This document shows, in pieces, positions 15,757 to 24,068 of a stretch of DNA of 43,182 nt. Positions within the stretch are counted from its first letter, which is position 1, and each line of letters opens with the position of its first letter. The position numbers and the translations under genes were made by a program. The DNA is from JBKBIP01 sp046297495. Its GTDB lineage: Bacteria; Planctomycetota; Planctomycetia; Gemmatales; Gemmataceae. The notes under the pieces were generated by a model that searched no databases, was not told the DNA's origin, and saw only the letters and a list, made by a program, of their open reading frames with translations. Location of the stretch: contig JBKBIP010000038.1 in the NCBI GenBank assembly GCA_046297495.1, forward strand, positions 1 through 43,182, given 5' to 3'.

Positions 15757-16366
15757 AGATTTTAGATTTTAGAGATCTGGACTTCTCACTTCTGATCTCT
15801 GACTTCTGAAATCTTAAAACTGCCAGCACGATGAACATCAGCAAGCCAAACCAGCGGACGAAACCGCTCTCGAAGATCACCGTGCCGTTGAAGATGATGA
15901 ACGCCAAGAAGCCGTGCAGCAAGCGGTCAATCCACGCCGAACGCCGGGCGTAAGCCACCGGCATCAACCACCACCAAACCACATCCAAGCCCCAAAGCAA
16001 CGTGAACAGATGAGAAACGTAAATCCCCGCCCCCCAGCCGCTGACCTGGCGCGTGTGCGCGACGGCATGAGCATGGGACCACTGATGATAAAAATGAAAG
16101 GCCAGGCCTACATGAATGACATACGAAAGCCAAGCCAGTGTCCAGCACCAGCGCGCCAGCCGGCCGCGCCCTTCAGCGGCAAACCATTCCTCGGGCCGCA
16201 ACCGGAGCATCAACACCGCCGCGATGCCGTAGTACACCAACGCCAAGCGGATGGTGTTGTGCGTCCAGCCGGCCTCCGTGGCCGACAGTGTCAATACTCC
16301 CGCCAAGGTCGCCAACCAGGAGACCGCAATCAGACCATCTTGGTAGTGAGCACGGAAGTAGGTCAT
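15734..16366 (-). CDS. uncharacterised multi-pass membrane protein
   Basis: A 210-residue protein with about five hydrophobic segments (SWLATLAGVLTLSA, TIRLALVYYGIAAVLML, CWTLAWLSYVIHVGLAFHF, VSHLFTLLWGLDVVWWWL, LHGFLAFIIFNGTVIF) and many Trp, His and Tyr residues in between. I recognise no family; proteins of this kind recur in planctomycete genomes. The last 27 residues (FQKSEIRSEK onwards) are encoded by the low-complexity tract at 15762-15820 and the palindrome beyond it. The functional protein probably ends near VLAVLRF, and the tail looks acquired when the repeat inserted. No clear ribosome site is seen. Confidence 0.7.
   Translation of the reverse strand: MTYFRAHYQDGLIAVSWLATLAGVLTLSATEAGWTHNTIRLALVYYGIAAVLMLRLRPEEWFAAEGRGRLARWCWTLAWLSYVIHVGLAFHFYHQWSHAHAVAHTRQVSGWGAGIYVSHLFTLLWGLDVVWWWLMPVAYARRSAWIDRLLHGFLAFIIFNGTVIFESGFVRWFGLLMFIVLAVLRFQKSEIRSEKSRSLKSKIYTSRGPC
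15762..15820. repeat. low-complexity tract of short TCTGA/CTTC-type repeats
   Basis: The segment repeats short units such as TTTTAGA, GATCT, CTTCT and CTCTGA in quick succession. It differs sharply from the surrounding GC-rich coding sequence. It is read as the 3' end of the minus-strand membrane-protein gene. Confidence 0.6.
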
Positions 16367-16481
16367 GGCCAGCGGCTGCGGGAGAACTAACAGGCGGGAA
16401 TCAACGCATGGGTGAGATTGTACCGGATCAAGCTGCTAATGACAGTAAATTTCCGAGAATCGCAAGCTATCCCTCCGTGCC

Positions 16482-17660
16482 TTACCGTTCTCCCCGCGTG
16501 AAGTCGGTGCGGTCCGTGGTGAAGCGATGGATGATGCAAGCGATGGCGCCCAGCTGTTTGTTGCCGCGGGCGCGGATGATGGCGCAGTCGGCCAGAGACG
16601 GGGCCAAGGCGCGTTGGTGTGTTAGTGTCATCAAACGGTCCCATAAATCGGGGGCGGCATCGAGAAAGCGAGCGTAGAGGAATAGCTTGCTGGGGTTGAA
16701 GATGTTGACCACTGCCGCCAGGCCGACCGCCAAGTATTGCAACAGGCGCTCGAATTCCTCGTCCGCGCGTAAGCGGCCGGCACGTACTGCGGTCACGATG
16801 TCGTCAATGGTGAGCGTATGGCCAAGCCGCTCGGATAGGGCCGTGGCCAGAGCGGAGTCGGTCGCCACGGTTTCCAGGCAGCCGCGATTGCCGCAGCCGC
16901 ACGGTCGGCCGTTTAGTTCTACGGTGATATGCCCCAGTTCGCCGGCCAAGCCGCTGTGCCCTTCCATCTGTCGCCCGCCGAGCACCACGCCCAGCCCCAG
17001 CCCGTCGGTGAGGTCGAGCATGGCGAAATCGGCCACGCCGCGCGCCGCGCCATAAGTCTGCTCGGCCAGGCACAAGGCATGGGATTCCTGAATCATGGCC
17101 ACGTCTAGGCCTAGGCGCTCGCGCAGGTCCACTCCCAAGCATTGCCCGTCGGCCTGGTGCAAATTGGGGGAGAAGACCGTTCGTTCGTGACGCCGATTGA
17201 GCAACCCCGGCATACTGACCCCCATGCCAAGGATGGTCGCGCCGCCGTTGTTTAGAAATGGCTGGGCGTGCGCGGCGATGGCTGCCACCAAATCGGCATA
17301 GCGCGGCGGCGTGGGGAAGGTCCGCACGCTGTCCGGCTGAATCTGGCCATCCAGGCCGGCGGCGACCAACTCGCAGCCGCGCACGCCCACGACCACCCCC
17401 AACACGCCAACCCGGAGACTGGCCAAGCGAATGATCTTACCGGGCCGCCCCGCGGCGGCGGGCAAGGCATCCCCTTCTTCCAGCAGGCCGGCGGCAAGCA
17501 AGTCAGAGACAGCCCGCGTCACGGTCGGCCCGCTGATGCCCGTATGGCGAGCGATCTCCGCACGCGACATCGGCCCTTGTTGTTGCAAGGTGGTCAGCAC
17601 CTGGCGCGAGTGCAATTGCCGCAGCAAGGACGGGCGAACCTGAGAACGAGCCGGCGTCAT
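16482..17660 (-). CDS. ROK family transcriptional repressor
   Basis: A 392-residue NagC/XylR-like regulator. An N-terminal winged helix-turn-helix (residues about 15-60, GPMSRAEIARHTGISGPTVT) precedes an ASKHA sugar-kinase-like fold. The ROK consensus and zinc site are seen in AGELGHITVELNGRPCGCGN and RGCLETVAT. Proteins of this type bind a sugar or sugar phosphate and release DNA. Whether kinase activity remains is unclear. An AGGACA-N17-TACAAT promoter and a perfect dyad lie just upstream, suggesting self-regulation. A TIM-barrel isomerase gene lies upstream on the same strand and could be a target. No sugar transporter is adjacent. Confidence 0.9.
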   Translation of the reverse strand: MTPARSQVRPSLLRQLHSRQVLTTLQQQGPMSRAEIARHTGISGPTVTRAVSDLLAAGLLEEGDALPAAAGRPGKIIRLASLRVGVLGVVVGVRGCELVAAGLDGQIQPDSVRTFPTPPRYADLVAAIAAHAQPFLNNGGATILGMGVSMPGLLNRRHERTVFSPNLHQADGQCLGVDLRERLGLDVAMIQESHALCLAEQTYGAARGVADFAMLDLTDGLGLGVVLGGRQMEGHSGLAGELGHITVELNGRPCGCGNRGCLETVATDSALATALSERLGHTLTIDDIVTAVRAGRLRADEEFERLLQYLAVGLAAVVNIFNPSKLFLYARFLDAAPDLWDRLMTLTHQRALAPSLADCAIIRARGNKQLGAIACIIHRFTTDRTDFTRGER

Positions 17661-17705
17661 GGTGAGGTGGACTCAAAAGGAAGCAATTATTGGACAACCG
17701 CTCCT

Positions 17706-17734
17706 ATTGTACACTTGCAACCCCGATTTGTCCT
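17706..17734 (-). promoter_or_regulatory. candidate promoter of the ROK gene
   Basis: On the minus strand AGGACA (17734-17729) and TACAAT (17711-17706) are separated by 17 bases. The ROK start codon lies 46 bases downstream. Confidence 0.45.
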
Positions 17735-17739
17735 GGTTC

Positions 17740-17754
17740 ATTTCAAACTGAAAT
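17740..17754. promoter_or_regulatory. perfect dyad, candidate ROK operator
   Basis: ATTTCA-AAC-TGAAAT is a perfect inverted repeat immediately upstream of the -35 region of the ROK gene. ROK repressors bind AT-rich dyads of similar length. No second copy was noticed near other genes in the window. Confidence 0.4.
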
Positions 17755-17861
17755 AAAATAGAGAGAAAATCCCAGCGGCACGTGCTCGCGCTGCTGCGTG
17801 CTCGGTGGAATCATTTTTGCCGTGACACTCCCTGCTTGCCTGGTTCTCCGCGAATGGCGGA

Positions 17862-18698
17862 TCACGCACCCTCAGCCACTCCGCGCAAAAATGCCAGCGC
17901 CTGGCGGGCCGTCTGGACAGCGTCGTGACTGTGCCGGCTTAGCTCGACGTGAACGCCGCCGTTGTAGTCCATGTCGCGCAGCGTCCGCAACACCGGCGCG
18001 AAATCAATCTCTCCCGCGCCGAACAGCAAATGCTCATGGACGCCGCGGCGCATGTCCTCGATGTGGATGTTCCACAGCCACCCCGCCCAGCGGCGCAGGT
18101 GAGCGCTGATAGGGACTTCTCCCTGACAGTGCAAATGACCGATGTCGATGGTAAGTCCAAACAGGGGATGATCGACCTTTTCGTGGAGTTCCGCGAAGCG
18201 TGGCATGGTATCGATGAACATGCCCGGTTCCGGCTCGAAAGCCAAGCGCGTTCCGTGCCGCGCGGCATGGTCGCACAGATGATGACATTCGGAAACCAAT
18301 CTCGCCATGAGAATGTCATTCGAAGCGGCTTCCGCTGGCGTCCCGGACCAGAAGCTCACGGCGTCGGCTTCGAGTAGGGCGGCCATATCCACGGCCTTTT
18401 TCAGGAAGGTCAGCCGCTGGTCGCGCTCCGCCGCGCGCGGGCTGAGCAACGTCGGCTGATGTTTGCGCCAGGGGTCGAGTAAAAAGCGAGCGCCGGTTTC
18501 CACCACGCACCGCAGCCCCTTGGTTTCCAGCAACCGCCGGATGGAGCGTGTCTGTTCGAGACACGAGGCCTCGAATGGATTGAGAGCGTGATAATCTAAC
18601 GTCAAAGCAATACTCTGGTAGCCCAGCTCGGCCAAGATGGTGATGGCGTCTTCCAGGCGATGATGGGCGAAGCCGTTAGTGTTGTAACCGAGACGCAT
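17862..18698 (-). CDS. sugar phosphate isomerase/epimerase family TIM barrel
   Basis: A 278-residue protein of the xylose-isomerase-like/AP-endonuclease-2 superfamily. It opens with MRLGYNTNGFAHHRLEDAI. The metal-ligand segments expected of the fold are present: FEPEPGMFID, LTIDIGHLHC, NIHIEDMRRG and VHVELSRHSHDA. Members isomerise or epimerise sugars, inositols or hydroxypyruvate; the substrate here is unknown. GAGG seven bases before the ATG fixes the start. A DedA gene ends only nine bases upstream on the same strand, so the two are probably one transcript, and a ROK repressor follows downstream. Confidence 0.85.
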   Translation of the reverse strand: MRLGYNTNGFAHHRLEDAITILAELGYQSIALTLDYHALNPFEASCLEQTRSIRRLLETKGLRCVVETGARFLLDPWRKHQPTLLSPRAAERDQRLTFLKKAVDMAALLEADAVSFWSGTPAEAASNDILMARLVSECHHLCDHAARHGTRLAFEPEPGMFIDTMPRFAELHEKVDHPLFGLTIDIGHLHCQGEVPISAHLRRWAGWLWNIHIEDMRRGVHEHLLFGAGEIDFAPVLRTLRDMDYNGGVHVELSRHSHDAVQTARQALAFLRGVAEGA

Positions 18699-18707
18699 GA
18701 CGTTTCC

Positions 18708-19349
18708 TCATCCTTCGGCTTCGAGGTTGTCCGGCTGAAGTCGGAAGCGCGGCAGGTACTTGCGCGCCAACACCGCGCCAGCCAGCAAGACGGCCAACCC
18801 TAGCACGATCAAGCTGCCGCGGTCCAACACTTCCTCTAGCAAGCGCAAGCTATGGCCGAAGAAATAACCGAGCAAGGCAATGGTAAACGACCACACAACA
18901 GCGCCACTGACATTCGCCAGCAAGAAGCTGCCATACGGCATTCCCGCCGTGCCGGCGGCCAAGGCGCTGATAACTCGTAGTCCCACGACGAACCGCGAGA
19001 AGAAGATGGTCCATAAGCCGTAGCGCTGGAAATAGCCCTCGATGCCGCGCATGCCGCGCGGCGTGAGGATCAGGAAGCGCCCCCCCTCGCGCAAGCGTGG
19101 TCGAGCGCAGTGATAACCCAGCCAGTAAGCGATGTTATTGCCGATCAAGGCCGCTACAATAGTCAGAAGGATGACCCAATCCAGGCGCAAATGGGCGCCG
19201 CTCCCCGGACTGGCCAAAAAGCCGGCGATGAGCACAATGGTCTCGCCAGGGACTGGAAGGGCGGCATTCTCCAACAACACGCCCGCGAATAGCAAGGTAT
19301 AACCCATCCAGACACCATGCTCGGCATACGCTTCCAGAGAATGTAACAT
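18708..19349 (-). CDS. DedA/SNARE-associated family membrane protein
   Basis: About 213 residues with several hydrophobic and re-entrant segments. Family signatures are LLENAALPVPGETIVLIAGF near the N-terminus and FFSRFVVGLRVISALAAGTA with a following GMPYGSFLLANVSGAVVW. DedA proteins act in envelope lipid homeostasis, and several translocate phospholipid or undecaprenyl phosphate. I start at the ATG 19349, with GGGAA upstream; a GTG eight codons earlier is possible. It is divergent from the M81 gene and lies nine bases from the isomerase gene downstream. Confidence 0.9.
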   Translation of the reverse strand: MLHSLEAYAEHGVWMGYTLLFAGVLLENAALPVPGETIVLIAGFLASPGSGAHLRLDWVILLTIVAALIGNNIAYWLGYHCARPRLREGGRFLILTPRGMRGIEGYFQRYGLWTIFFSRFVVGLRVISALAAGTAGMPYGSFLLANVSGAVVWSFTIALLGYFFGHSLRLLEEVLDRGSLIVLGLAVLLAGAVLARKYLPRFRLQPDNLEAEG

Positions 19350-19470
19350 AAATGGTCGTTCCCAGTGTTCCACGACAAGGCCGGGCGACTACTTCCATGT
19401 AATGGTACAACACGGGAGCGCCAAACCAGAGACTTTTTCGGCCATATCGCCAGGGAGGAGACTTTTTCTC

Positions 19471-20940
19471 ATGCGGATTGCCATTGCCGGCTTCATGCAC
19501 GAATCGAACACGTTCAACCCGCTACGCACCGATCGCGCCGCGTTCGCCGCCCAGAGCTTGACCTTCGGCACGGACATGCTTCAGGAGTGGCGCGACGCTC
19601 ATCACGAGATCGGCGGTTTCATCGAAGCGGCTCAGGTCGAGGGCTTCGAGGCCGTGCCGATCCTGATGGCCTGGGCCACGCCGTCGGGCCCCGTGGCCGA
19701 TGTCATGCTGGAGGAAATCACTGGCTCCATCGGCCAAGAAGTGAAAAAGCAGCAAGTCGATGGGTTGTTGTTGGCCTTGCACGGGGCGATGGTCGCGGAA
19801 TCGTACCGCGACGCTGACGGCGAGATCGTGCAGCGCTTGCGGCGCATGCTGGGACCGGATTTCCCCATCGTCCTTACCTTGGACCTGCACGGCAACGTCT
19901 CGCAACGCTTGATCGATCATTGCCATGCCGCTGTCGCATATCGCACCTGCCCGCACGTCGATCAGCGCGAGACGGGCCGGCGCGCGGCATCCATCATGGC
20001 ACGCCTGGCGCGTGGCGCGATTCAGCCGCGCGTCGCCCTAGCCAAACCACCGTTGATTGTCAATATCATGGTTCACAATACCTCCGCCGAGCCATTGAAG
20101 TCGTTCATGGACCGCACCCGCGCTCTGGAAACGAAGCCGGGCATCTTGGCCGCCAGTCTGTTGCCGGGTTTCGCGTACAGTGACGTGCCGCAGATGGGGC
20201 CGTCGGTGGTCGTGGTGGCCGACGGTGACATCGAACTGGCCCGTCGCGAGGCGGACTTGCTGGCACACCAGTTGTGGGAGGCCCGCGACGAGCTGACCGC
20301 CAAACTGCCCGACGCGGCCACCGCCGTTAGCCTGGCCCTCAAGGCCGAGCATCTGCCGGTGGTGCTGGTCGATACCGGCGACAACGTCGGCGGCGGTTCA
20401 GCGGGGGACGGCACCGTGATCCTGGCCGAGATACTGCGCCAAGGCGCGACGGATGGGGTGGTGTGCCTGTACGATCCCGAAGCGGTGCAACAATGTGTCA
20501 CTGCGGGGGTGGGCAATGAGGTCAAGCTCAAGGTGGGGGGCAAGGTGGATCGGCTGCACGGCGCGCCGGTGCCATTCGCTGGGCGCGTCCGCCAATTGCA
20601 CGACGGCACCTACACCGAATATCAAATTCGGCACGGCGGCAAACGCCACAATCACATGGGCTTGACCGCCGTGGTCGAGGGGCCGGGCCGCAACTTGCTC
20701 GTGTTAAATACGCTACGTCATCCGCCGTTCAGCTTGGGTCAGCTGACGTGCCTGGGTATTCAACCCGAGCGCCAGCGCATCCTCGTCGTCAAGGCCGCCA
20801 TCGCGTACAAGGCCGCCTATGGTCCCATCGCTGGCACGATTATCGAAGTGGACACGCCTGGTCTCACGGCGGTCAATCCGCATCGTTTCGACTACCGGCA
20901 CATCCGCCGGCCCATGTATCCGCTGGATCGCAATTTTTGA
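19471..20940 (+). CDS. M81 family metallopeptidase (MlrC-like)
   Basis: A 489-residue protein of the M81/MlrC family, whose founding member degrades linearised microcystin. Family segments are MRIAIAGFMHESNTFNP, LDLHGNVSQRLIDHC, YRTCPHVDQRETGRRAA, LVDTGDNVGGGSAGDG and NMVHN-like IMVHNTSAEP. Conserved Asp and His residues in these are candidate zinc ligands. GGGAGGAG about ten bases before the ATG at 19471 fixes the start; an in-frame ATG at 19402 is unlikely. There is no signal peptide. The true substrate is unknown in planctomycetes, where the family is common. Confidence 0.9.
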   Translation: MRIAIAGFMHESNTFNPLRTDRAAFAAQSLTFGTDMLQEWRDAHHEIGGFIEAAQVEGFEAVPILMAWATPSGPVADVMLEEITGSIGQEVKKQQVDGLLLALHGAMVAESYRDADGEIVQRLRRMLGPDFPIVLTLDLHGNVSQRLIDHCHAAVAYRTCPHVDQRETGRRAASIMARLARGAIQPRVALAKPPLIVNIMVHNTSAEPLKSFMDRTRALETKPGILAASLLPGFAYSDVPQMGPSVVVVADGDIELARREADLLAHQLWEARDELTAKLPDAATAVSLALKAEHLPVVLVDTGDNVGGGSAGDGTVILAEILRQGATDGVVCLYDPEAVQQCVTAGVGNEVKLKVGGKVDRLHGAPVPFAGRVRQLHDGTYTEYQIRHGGKRHNHMGLTAVVEGPGRNLLVLNTLRHPPFSLGQLTCLGIQPERQRILVVKAAIAYKAAYGPIAGTIIEVDTPGLTAVNPHRFDYRHIRRPMYPLDRNF

Positions 20941-20956
20941 AAGGACAAGCCGATGA

Positions 20957-21082
20957 TCGTCTAGCAGCCAGTTTGACGGTTTTCGGTATGCCCAGCCAAC
21001 GATCCTGCAAGCGGCGGATCACGTTTCCCCCTTGGCCCTGCCGCAAGCGGTCGTTGCCGTGGCGGAGCTGTTGCCGGGTTGA
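20957..21082 (+). pseudogene. possible coding remnant downstream of the M81 gene
   Basis: After a stop at 20954 one frame stays open for 41 codons without a start codon. It reads protein-like text (QFDGFRYAQPTILQAAD, then PLALPQAVVAVAELLPG). Codon choice resembles the neighbours. It may be a decayed gene end or chance; I do not recognise it. Confidence 0.25.
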
Positions 21083-21091
21083 GAAATGACC

Positions 21092-23905
21092 TCAATCGAC
21101 AAAAGCGAACTCATTGGCCAGCAACAAGACGTGGACATACCTTTCCCATGATTTACTGGTGTCATCCTCAAGAAACTCCCGTCCCAGCGTGATGTCCGCC
21201 GTCGTGGGCGAGCGGCCATAGAGCAAATGATACAGGCGGTCGATGCGTCGCTCCGTGTCCACTGCTTGCGCCACCTCAGGCCGTTGCAGCAAAGCACGCA
21301 CGCATTCTTGGACAAAGGGATGATTCATCAGGAACAGCGTTTGTTGCGGGACCGTGGTGTGAGAACGCTGGGGACTGGTGGCGTCCGGGCTGGGAAAATC
21401 GAACGAACGCAGCAGATTGGGCATGTTGAGCCGGTCGATGTGGCCGTACAAAGTCCGGCGCCGCGCGGTCGGCGCCACGATGTCTTTCACGGGGGGGCCG
21501 CCGATCGTGCGGTCCAGTCGGCCCGAAACCGCCAGCAGCGCGTCGCGCAGGGCCTCGAAGTCCAGCCGTTGGCGGTTCATCTTCCACAACAAGGTATTAT
21601 CTGGATCGACCTTGATCCCCTCTGCTCGATCCGCGCCGCGTTGCTGATAGACGGCGGACAGCACGAGCAGCCGGTGCAGTTTCTTGATGGACCAGCCGCA
21701 ACCCTCGGATTCCGTACTGGGCGCCATGAACAACGTGGCCAGGTGATCGAGCAATTCGGGATGACTGGGGGGATCGCTACGCAAGCCGAAATCGCTCGGC
21801 GTGCCGACGAGCGGCTTGCCGAAATGATACATCCACACGCGATTGACCAGCACACGGGCTGGCAATGGGTTGTCGCGGCTGACGATGGCCTGGGCCAGTT
21901 CCAACCGGCCGCTGCCATGCTGGAACGGACGGCGACTGTCTCCTGACAATACTTCGAGGAATTGCCGAGGAACGCGGACGCCCCGATTGTTGGGATTGCC
22001 GCGCAGAAAGACGTAGGGTTCCCAGGGCTTCGCCATGTCCTCCAACACCATGGCGCGCGGCGGCGCTCCCGGACCATTCATGCGCCAGGTCTCGACCTCC
22101 TTGAGTAACTCTTTGAGCTTGGCTTGTGAGGGACGATCCGGCAACAAGGACAAGTCGCCGCCAGGAACCAAGGGAATGTTCGGCGCCGCCTCGGGGGCGT
22201 GGAAGACTTGACGCAGCACTTCCTTATCGGGGTCGGCCAAGGCCGTTGGCGGCGGGACGTTCGCGGCCGCTGCTTTTCGCAGCTCTTCTTGCCAGGTCTG
22301 TTCCACTTCATTGAGTAAATCACTGTAGCGTTGGGCGGCTTCTTGAATGGAAGTCGGGGGCTGTTCGGCGAAGCGCCGGGCAACGTGGGGATGGATTCTC
22401 CCTTGTGGTTGTTGCCGCAGCTCAGCGCACCACGACGTCGCTTGCTCGGCGAAGTCCGCTTCCGCTAGCGAAGCAAAATAATGCCAGGGGACAAAGACAG
22501 GGTCTTGACGCCGGGCGGCTTGCTCCAGATAGACGCGCCAGCGTTCGAGCATCTTGGGATTCAAGTCCTTGCCATCGGCCAACAACATGAAATCATCGGT
22601 GGCCGGTTGACTCCGTTGGGCGTGAACCGCGAGCCAATACTCGGCCACGCGCGTCTTGGCCGCTTGCACCAATTCCGCGTGCTTGGTCCGCACGAAGTCG
22701 TTGAGCTTTTGCTCGCGGAGTTGCAGCTCCTCGGCGAACTTTTGGTATTCTGCCGTCCGCGGCGGTGGTTCAAACAACGGTGGCACGATGGGTTCGCGGC
22801 AGCTGGCGAAGATGCCATACAGTGAATAGTAATCGCGCGTGGGAATGGGATCGTATTTATGATCGTGGCAGCGAGCACAGCTGACTGTCAATCCTAGCAA
22901 ACCTCTTGTCACCACGTCGATGCGATCATCGATGATGTCGTGAACATTGTTCATGAAACGCCCACCGACCGTCAAAAAACCCAGGGCCGTCAAGGGGCGC
23001 CGGTCAGCGCCGAGTGGCAACTGGTCGGCGGCCAATTGGTGTAGAATGAATTGATCGTAAGGCAGGTCGTCGTTGAAAGACCGCACGACGTAATCCCGAT
23101 AGGTGTAGGCCCAGGGATAGTTCGGTTCCTCAAAGAAGACATATCCCTTGGTGTCGGCGTAGCGGGCCACGTCGAGCCAATAGCGGCCCCAGCGTTCGCC
23201 ATAGTGCGGCGAAGCCAACAGCCGATCCACCACGTCCTCGATGGCCGCTTGCGGATTGCGGCGTGCGGCTTGCTCAAAAGCCTGGACGTCTTCCGGCGTT
23301 GGCGGTAGGCCGATCAGATCGAAATACAGTCGGCGGATCAGCGTGCGCGGCTCGGCGGGCGGAGATGGTGACAAGCCTTGGGCTTCAAGCTGGGCCAGGA
23401 TGAAGTGATCGACCGCGGTGCGCGGCCAGCTCTTGTCCCGCACCGCCGGCACGGGCGGATTGCGTATCGGCTGGAACGCCCAATGGCGCCGCCCCGCATC
23501 GACAGGGGGGGCGTCCGTCGCGGCTGTTTCGGCGTCTGGCCAAGGCAACCCCAGGCGCGTCCAGGTCGCCACGGCTTCGACGGCACTGGCGGGTAGTGGT
23601 CCTTTCGGGGGCATCTGGATGTCCCCTTGCCGGCGCACGGCACGCACGAGCCGGCTTTGATCCGGCTGACCCACCACGACCACCGGCCCGTTGTCGCTCC
23701 CCTTGAGCACTGCCGCCCGTGTGTCGAGTCGCAAGCCGGCCATCTGTTTGCTAGGACCATGACAGCTCCAGCAATGTTCCGCCAACACGGGGCGAACGTG
23801 TTTCTCGAAAAATTCAACGTGCTGGGGGGAAGGCGCATGGTTCTCGGCGGCGGTGATGACTCCGCTGACACCTAGCAACAAAAATTCAACTGTGATGGCG
23901 CGCAT
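21092..23905 (-). CDS. planctomycete cytochrome-like protein (PSCyt1, DUF1549, DUF1553)
   Basis: A 937-residue exported protein with the domain series typical of planctomycetes: signal peptide (1-20), a PSCyt1 c-type cytochrome domain with heme motif CWSCH (45-49), DUF1549 (about 155-360, LIRRLYFDLIGLPPTPEDVQ and VSCARCHDHKYDP) and DUF1553 (about 650-925, LAQAIVSRDNPLPARVLVNR and DFGLRSDPPSHPELLDHLAT). A second CxxCH (CARCH) falls inside DUF1549. The start at 23905 directly yields the signal peptide and has GGAGG upstream; the ATG at 23932 is discounted. Function is unproven; a role in periplasmic redox or polymer breakdown is often assumed. These genes usually sit beside a DUF1501 gene, but none is present here. 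Confidence 0.93.
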   Translation of the reverse strand: MRAITVEFLLLGVSGVITAAENHAPSPQHVEFFEKHVRPVLAEHCWSCHGPSKQMAGLRLDTRAAVLKGSDNGPVVVVGQPDQSRLVRAVRRQGDIQMPPKGPLPASAVEAVATWTRLGLPWPDAETAATDAPPVDAGRRHWAFQPIRNPPVPAVRDKSWPRTAVDHFILAQLEAQGLSPSPPAEPRTLIRRLYFDLIGLPPTPEDVQAFEQAARRNPQAAIEDVVDRLLASPHYGERWGRYWLDVARYADTKGYVFFEEPNYPWAYTYRDYVVRSFNDDLPYDQFILHQLAADQLPLGADRRPLTALGFLTVGGRFMNNVHDIIDDRIDVVTRGLLGLTVSCARCHDHKYDPIPTRDYYSLYGIFASCREPIVPPLFEPPPRTAEYQKFAEELQLREQKLNDFVRTKHAELVQAAKTRVAEYWLAVHAQRSQPATDDFMLLADGKDLNPKMLERWRVYLEQAARRQDPVFVPWHYFASLAEADFAEQATSWCAELRQQPQGRIHPHVARRFAEQPPTSIQEAAQRYSDLLNEVEQTWQEELRKAAAANVPPPTALADPDKEVLRQVFHAPEAAPNIPLVPGGDLSLLPDRPSQAKLKELLKEVETWRMNGPGAPPRAMVLEDMAKPWEPYVFLRGNPNNRGVRVPRQFLEVLSGDSRRPFQHGSGRLELAQAIVSRDNPLPARVLVNRVWMYHFGKPLVGTPSDFGLRSDPPSHPELLDHLATLFMAPSTESEGCGWSIKKLHRLLVLSAVYQQRGADRAEGIKVDPDNTLLWKMNRQRLDFEALRDALLAVSGRLDRTIGGPPVKDIVAPTARRRTLYGHIDRLNMPNLLRSFDFPSPDATSPQRSHTTVPQQTLFLMNHPFVQECVRALLQRPEVAQAVDTERRIDRLYHLLYGRSPTTADITLGREFLEDDTSKSWERYVHVLLLANEFAFVD

Positions 23906-24068
23906 CGTATCTCGGTCCTCCCGCGTCTCCAATTTTCATCCAGGATACCGCATTCGGAGCAGATTGCCAGCCATTCCATCCGAGGTTATTTCCACCACGA
24001 CCCCCTATTGCCTTTCCCCGCGACGCTTAGAGAATAACACCAACTTTCACACCTTTGAGGAACCGGCC

